Below, one piece after another: positions 60,298 to 64,000 of a stretch of 64,000 bases of DNA. The stretch is from JACRBR01 sp964371355. Its GTDB lineage: Bacteria; Chloroflexota; Dehalococcoidia; DSTF01; JACRBR01. The stretch's first letter is position 1. Each line of letters begins with the position of its first letter. The DNA lies in NCBI GenBank assembly GCA_964371355.1, contig CAYJMG010000002.1, positions 1-64,000 on the forward strand. Direction: 5' to 3'. Under the pieces are notes generated by a model. The model saw only the letters and a list, made by a program, of their open reading frames with translations, had not been told where the DNA came from and ran no database searches. The position numbers and the translations under genes were made by a program.

Positions 60298-60864
60298 TCA
60301 CCGGTCGAACTCGGTGTGGGCGCGCGAGGGCGTCGGGCCCATCTGCCCCTGGTACTTGCTGCGCAGCGACGCGCTCCCGTACGGCCGGTCGACGGGCGTC
60401 GACATGCGCAGGAAGCTGAGCTGCCCGATCTTCATGTTGTAGTGCAGCGCGATCGGCATCTTCGCGACGTTCGACAGCTCCAGCGTCAGCTTGCCATGCC
60501 AACCCGGGTCCACGAAGCCCGCCGTCGCGTGGATGAGCAGGCCGATGCGTCCCAGCGATGACTTGCCCTCGACCTGCGCCAGGATGTCATCGGGGAGGCT
60601 GATGACCTCGCGCGTGCTGGCCAGGACGAACTCGCCCGGGTGGATGAAGAACGGGCGCTCTTCGTCGATGACGACCTCGTCCGTCAGGTCGTCCATCGGC
60701 TCGCGCACGTCGATGTACGGGCGGCTGCTGACCTTGAACACGCGAAAAGCGTTGTCGAGGTGCACGTCGATGCTGGCGGGCTGGATGTCCTCCGGGTCGA
60801 GCGGCTCGATGCGCAGGCGCCCGGCGGCCAGCTCCTCCTTTAACGTGCGGTCGCTCAGTACCAT
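60298..60864 (-). CDS. dcd: dCTP deaminase
   Basis: The 188-residue enzyme forms dUTP from dCTP. The signature is VEGKSSLGRIGLLIHATAGF followed by VDPGWHGKLTLELSN, with PASIDVHLDNAF near the N-terminus. The TAG-F-VDPG version also occurs in bifunctional deaminase-dUTPases, so dUTP hydrolysis is possible. It leads the dcd, HAD, hemL group. Confidence 0.94.
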   Translation of the reverse strand: MVLSDRTLKEELAAGRLRIEPLDPEDIQPASIDVHLDNAFRVFKVSSRPYIDVREPMDDLTDEVVIDEERPFFIHPGEFVLASTREVISLPDDILAQVEGKSSLGRIGLLIHATAGFVDPGWHGKLTLELSNVAKMPIALHYNMKIGQLSFLRMSTPVDRPYGSASLRSKYQGQMGPTPSRAHTEFDR

Positions 60865-61061
60865 CGCGTGATCCTACCGGGCGGCGCAGGCTGGCTCTAG
60901 CGAGGAGCTGAAACCCCTCCGTCCTCGCAGCGCGGGCTTTCGGCCTGCGCTTCAGCTTCGCGAAAACGCTCTGCCGGTACTCGAGCCGCGCACAACGACG
61001 TTCGCCGGCACCCTCCAGCACTGGCCCGCCCGCGGCACGTCGCGTACGCTCCCGATGTCCC

Positions 61062-61850
61062 ATGAAGCACATCGAGGGCTCGTTTCGCGGCCTCGGCGGC
61101 CTCAACATCTACACGCAGCAGTGGCTGCCCGACGGCCCTCCGCGCGCAGTGCTGCTGCTCGTCCACGGCTACGCCGAGCACAGTGGCCGATACGGCAACC
61201 TCGTGCAGCACCTGGTGCCCCGCGGCTACGCGATCTTCGCGCTCGACCATCGTGGGCACGGGCGGTCCGGCGGCGAGCGCGTGCACATCGACGACTTCGC
61301 CGACTACCTGGCCGACCTCGAGACATACGAGGGCATGGTGCGCGCGCAGTTCCCCGGGTCGAAGATCTTCCTGCTGGGCCACAGCATGGGCGCGATGATC
61401 GCCACCGCGTACCTGCCCGCGCACCAGCACGGCTTCACCGGCGCGATCATCTCCGGCGGAGGCATCGCGCCGGACGACGACGCGCCGCCACCAGCGCCCG
61501 TCGCCGACTTGGCCGCGACCGTAAGCCGCGACCCGGCCGTCGTGCAGGCGTACCGCGACGACCCGCTGAACTACATCGGGCCGCCGCCCGCCTCGCGCGC
61601 TGAGGCGATGCGCGGCTGGCGTTCGCGCCTCCGCGAACTGGCGGGCGAGATCACGCTGCCCATCATCATCATGGCCGGCAGTGGCTCGCCACTTGGCGAC
61701 GGCCCCCGGAGCGCCGCCATGTACGACGCCGTGCGCTCGCAGGACAAGACACTGAAGCTGTACGACGGCCTCTACCACGAGATCTTCAACGAGCCCGAAC
61801 GAGCGCTCGTGTTCGCGGACCTGGGGGCGTGGCTCGAAGCGAGGACGTGA
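61062..61850 (+). CDS. Alpha/beta hydrolase, monoacylglycerol lipase-like
   Basis: The 262-residue protein has the oxyanion region LLVHGYAEHSGRY, the nucleophile elbow LLGHSMGAMIA, and GSGSPLG and DGLYHEIFNEPE near the end for the catalytic aspartate and histidine. Monoacylglycerol lipases share these features. It ends at a perfect 15-bp inverted repeat that overlaps its stop and that of the convergent gene. Confidence 0.85.
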   Translation: MKHIEGSFRGLGGLNIYTQQWLPDGPPRAVLLLVHGYAEHSGRYGNLVQHLVPRGYAIFALDHRGHGRSGGERVHIDDFADYLADLETYEGMVRAQFPGSKIFLLGHSMGAMIATAYLPAHQHGFTGAIISGGGIAPDDDAPPPAPVADLAATVSRDPAVVQAYRDDPLNYIGPPPASRAEAMRGWRSRLRELAGEITLPIIIMAGSGSPLGDGPRSAAMYDAVRSQDKTLKLYDGLYHEIFNEPERALVFADLGAWLEART

Positions 61851-61918
61851 GAGGTGGGAAGTGAGACTTCTCACTTCTCACTTCGCACTTCGCACTTCTC
61901 GCCTCCCACCTCTCACGT
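61845..61918. repeat. Perfect 15-bp inverted repeat over two convergent stops
   Basis: ACGTGAGAGGTGGGA (61845-61859) and TCCCACCTCTCACGT (61904-61918) pair exactly around a 44-nt loop made of CACTTC(T/G)-type short repeats. It spans the stop codons of both convergent genes and could be a bidirectional terminator. The short repeat units recall those around the four-helix-bundle gene in style, not in sequence. Confidence 0.7.
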
Positions 61919-62836
61919 CTCCATTCCCACCACTACCGTCTCCACGCCCTTGCCCTCGAGCTTGAGCTTGCCGTCGGACTGCAGCTTGTGGAGATGCGAC
62001 AGCACCTGCCCTTGCGCCATCTGCAACAGGCGCTTGTCCAGCTCGGGGTAGATCGCCTTCACGAGCGACTTCACACTGTCGCGACCATCGGCCAGCAGCC
62101 GCAGGATCTGGTCCTCGCGCTGCTGGCGGTGGTCGATCAGCTCCTGGATCTTCCGCTGCGGCTCCTTTACGCCCGGGCCGTGGCCGGGCAGCAGCAGCTC
62201 GGCGTCGACGTCCTTCATCCGGCGCAGTGACGCGACGTACTGGCCCATGTCGCCGTGCGGCGGCGGCGAGATCGCGGCGGTGCCCACACCCAGCACGTTG
62301 TCACCGGAGAACAGCACCTTCTCCTCCGGCACGTAGAAGCACAAGTGCCCCGCGGTGTGCCCGGGCGTGTGCAGGCACTGCACGTGGAACCCGCCGACCT
62401 TGATCACCGCGCCGTCCTCCACGCGCACGTCGGGTACGGCCTTCGCCGCCTCCTCGCGCCACTTCTTCGCCTGCTCGCGGGCCTCTTTCTGGTCCTCCGG
62501 GATCTCGAAGTCGCCCGTCTCCTCCTGCGGCGAGAGCAGCCACTTCTCCTCGTCGACGTGCAGCACGATCTCGGCGCCCGTGGCCTCGCGCAGCCGTTGT
62601 GCGCCCGACGAGTGGTCGTAGTGGTGGTGGGTGAGGAGGATGTACCGGAGCTTTGCGTCGCCGTGCGCCTGCAAGAACTCCATGCGCTTGTTGTAGGACT
62701 CGTCGTCGCTGAACCCCGCATCGATGAGCAGCGCCTCGCCGCCGTCCTTGATGAGGAAGACGTTGGGCGGATACGGCTGGGGGAACCACTTCAGGTCGAC
62801 GTGCAGGCTGGTGATGTGAGGGGTGACTTCTGGCAC
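61913..62836 (-). CDS. MBL-fold hydrolase with C-terminal winged-helix region
   Basis: From GTG 62836 (AGGAG 9 nt upstream) the 307-residue protein has the metal motif H70-x-H72-x-D74-H75 (LLTHHHYDHSSG), then HTPGHTAGHLCFY and LLPGHGPG, and a C-terminal region (QILRLLADGRDSVKSLV, then HLHKLQSDGKLKL) like the winged helix of LACTB2-type proteins. It is probably a glyoxalase II-like or nuclease-like hydrolase. Confidence 0.88.
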   Translation of the reverse strand: MPEVTPHITSLHVDLKWFPQPYPPNVFLIKDGGEALLIDAGFSDDESYNKRMEFLQAHGDAKLRYILLTHHHYDHSSGAQRLREATGAEIVLHVDEEKWLLSPQEETGDFEIPEDQKEAREQAKKWREEAAKAVPDVRVEDGAVIKVGGFHVQCLHTPGHTAGHLCFYVPEEKVLFSGDNVLGVGTAAISPPPHGDMGQYVASLRRMKDVDAELLLPGHGPGVKEPQRKIQELIDHRQQREDQILRLLADGRDSVKSLVKAIYPELDKRLLQMAQGQVLSHLHKLQSDGKLKLEGKGVETVVVGMET

Positions 62837-62953
62837 GAGCGTCCGCTCCTGTCGCCGGATGCCGGTCGCCGTCCCGCGGGATGGGCGCCGCCTGGGCCAC
62901 GGGATCGTACGCGACCGGACGCGCCTGCGTCGAGGGGCCTTGACGGGGGGCGT

Positions 62954-63157
62954 ATGATCGGTGGCGGCGGGAGCGTGCGTCGCGCGTTGACGTACCTGGT
63001 TCCCGCCGGCCAGTACGAGTGCGTGTACAACAACATGCCGCCCCACGGCCCCGGCAAGTCGAGTGCACTGGTCCCCGCATCGGGCCGCTACGCCACGGCG
63101 CCCGCCCGCCTCGGCCGCGAGGAGCCTGAGTCCGAGACGATGCCTGCCGGCTCGTAA
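62954..63157 (+). CDS. Possible small protein
   Basis: A 67-codon frame from the ATG at 62954 reads ALTYLVPAGQYECVYNNMPP and then a flexible tail. There is a GGGGGG upstream but no family and no neighbour to support it. Low confidence. Confidence 0.3.
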   Translation: MIGGGGSVRRALTYLVPAGQYECVYNNMPPHGPGKSSALVPASGRYATAPARLGREEPESETMPAGS

Positions 63158-63190
63158 CGCGGCGCTCGCCAGCCGATCGCCGTCCATCCA

Positions 63191-63684
63191 GCAGGGTGAT
63201 GAAAAAGGAGCCCGCGAGGCGTTAACTGCGTCGATGACCCAACATCGCAAGGCTGATCGCGCGGGCGGTCTCCCGCGGCGACCCTTCGAGAAAGCCCGCG
63301 CTGCGGCGCCGCGGCGGGGGCTGGTCTGCGGAAAGCGCAGGCCGGTGAAGGGAAATTGTTTCGCAGAACTGCACTTACTGGCATGGATGGTGGTCACTCC
63401 TGCGTTTTCGTGAGCCAGTGCGACTGGAGCGGACAACGTTTGTGCGGACGCCTCCCTTCGGTGGGTGGAGAGCCTGGAGCGCGCCGGGTGGTCCTCCATC
63501 CAGGGAGGTGGAGTTTGGGGCGTCGGGGAAGGGATCTCCAAGGGGGCGGGATCATATTGGGCAAAAAAAGGGAGGGCTCCAGCAGTGCGTTGAAGGAGGA
63601 ACGCGCGAGGCTCCGTCTGTTGAGAAAACGCGGCGTCGCGAAGCTGATCGCGCGGGCTGAAGGCCCGCTCCGCGAGAGGAAAGC
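63191..63684. repeat. Two imperfect ~105-bp direct repeats
   Basis: Positions 63191-63295 and 63582-63684 share a start (GCAG...GAGG-ACGCGCGAGGC-like) and an inner CTGATCGCGCGGG. Both carry a GC hairpin at the same place with different bases: GCGGG-cggtct-CCCGC in the first and CGGGC-tgaag-GCCCG in the second. Preserved pairing with changed bases hints at structured RNA. The rest of the 63.2-63.7 kb stretch holds no recognised gene. Confidence 0.5.
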
Positions 63685-63789
63685 GACTTCTCGAACATCC
63701 TGCTAAAGAAGTGCGTGGAGCGCCTGAGCGACATCCCGGCCGAGGTGCGGCGCTGCAAGTACTGCACGGCTCTGGTCGCGGCGGCCTGA
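63685..63789 (+). pseudogene. MscL C-terminal remnant
   Basis: A frame ending at 63787-63789 reads LLKKCVERLSDIPAE and VRRCKYCTALV, which resembles the zinc-ribbon tail of MscL channels (CPECLSEIPAEARRC..CT) but with one ligand cysteine changed to arginine. No membrane-helix part lies upstream, so the gene is probably a remnant. Confidence 0.5.
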
Positions 63790-63796
63790 TCGGAGA

Positions 63797-64000
63797 TCAG
63801 TCGAAGTCCGGCGCCGGCTGCCCGCGTTCGGCCAGCAGGCCCGCGTACCGGCGCGTGGCGTCGAGATCGCGCGGGCTTGCGCCGTGGCGGTGGCGGTTCA
63901 TCGCGTCCAGCATCTTGTCGGCGATGATGCCCATCGGCAGGCCCGTGATGTAGCGCTCGCTCATCTCGTTCAGCGCGTCGGCGTAGATCTCAAAGTTCGC
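63797..64000 (-). CDS. Unidentified protein, C-terminal part, continues past the right edge
   Basis: The minus frame is open from the edge to a stop at 63797-63799 and encodes 67 residues (NFEIYADALNEMSERYITG, then MGIIADKMLDAMNRHRHG). It is clearly coding in composition but has no start inside the window. I do not recognise the family. Confidence 0.6.
   Translation of the reverse strand, partial: ANFEIYADALNEMSERYITGLPMGIIADKMLDAMNRHRHGASPRDLDATRRYAGLLAERGQPAPDFD

Noticed and set aside
63160..63680. T-box or other known riboswitch
   Set aside because: A GGGTGG-like stretch and hairpins exist, but the T-box consensus and a downstream tRNA-synthetase or amino-acid gene are missing.
1..64000. 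CRISPR array or rRNA genes
   Set aside because: No regularly spaced identical repeats with unique spacers, and no rRNA-like stretch, were seen in the window.

Overview
The window is high-GC bacterial chromosome with no rRNA. The host is probably a Chloroflexota-type (monoderm) bacterium. The reasons are the gene set and layout: ribonuclease Y, a YmdB-type phosphodiesterase and a PHP phosphatase in a row; recA-recX; folP-folK; hemB and hemL; a DUF6391-like gene; lipobox lipoproteins; and a surface protein ending in an LPxTG sorting signal. No phylogenetic marker was searched, so the phylum is an inference.

Region 1 (1-25.8 kb) is core chromosome with small accessory insertions. It holds a phosphotriesterase-family hydrolase, a PHP/YmdB/RNase Y group interrupted by an oppositely oriented four-helix-bundle gene between GTAGG-type repeats, recA-recX with LexA-like boxes and a terminator, a PIN/excisionase-type toxin-antitoxin pair, YjbQ, HemB, the folate genes folP-folK, a TetR-controlled GNAT/dehydrogenase operon with a visible operator, an LPxTG surface protein, two DUF1801 genes plus a third decayed copy, and a short module (ArsR-ArsC fusion, glyoxalase-fold protein, SPL-like radical SAM protein). 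That module lies between a tRNA 3' fragment and the island.

Region 2 (25.9-57.35 kb) is a 31.4-kb integrative element in the 3' end of a tRNA-Arg(TCT) gene. A 45-bp exact copy of the tRNA 3' end lies at 25900-25944, and the intact tRNA with the same 45 bp lies at 57304-57379. A tyrosine recombinase sits directly inside the right end. The backbone consists of a VirD4/TraG-like coupling ATPase, a membrane partner, a Replic_Relax protein, a DUF2958 protein, an ExeA-like AAA ATPase, a small RHH-like protein, an HTH protein next to iteron-like repeats, and many small overlapping genes. No relaxase, VirB4 or other mating-pore gene is visible, so it looks mobilizable rather than self-transmissible. 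Cargo includes a type I restriction-modification system (hsdR-hsdM-hsdS), a C-protein-like regulator with a textbook C-box operator, a VapBC pair whose antitoxin appears to start at CTG, a Schlafen/AlbA_2-like protein, an XRE/MmyB-like regulator with a perfect operator facing a secreted propeller-lipase, and an uncharacterised gene set (NdpA/NA37-like protein, large membrane protein, possible PD-(D/E)XK protein) next to the restriction genes. That set is the best candidate for an undescribed, possibly defensive, system.

Region 3 (57.4-64 kb) returns to core functions: a DUF6391-like protein, HemL, a HAD phosphatase, dCTP deaminase, an alpha/beta hydrolase and a metallo-beta-lactamase-fold hydrolase that converge on a perfect 15-bp inverted repeat, then a degraded stretch with two imperfect repeats and an MscL-like remnant, and a CDS running off the right edge.
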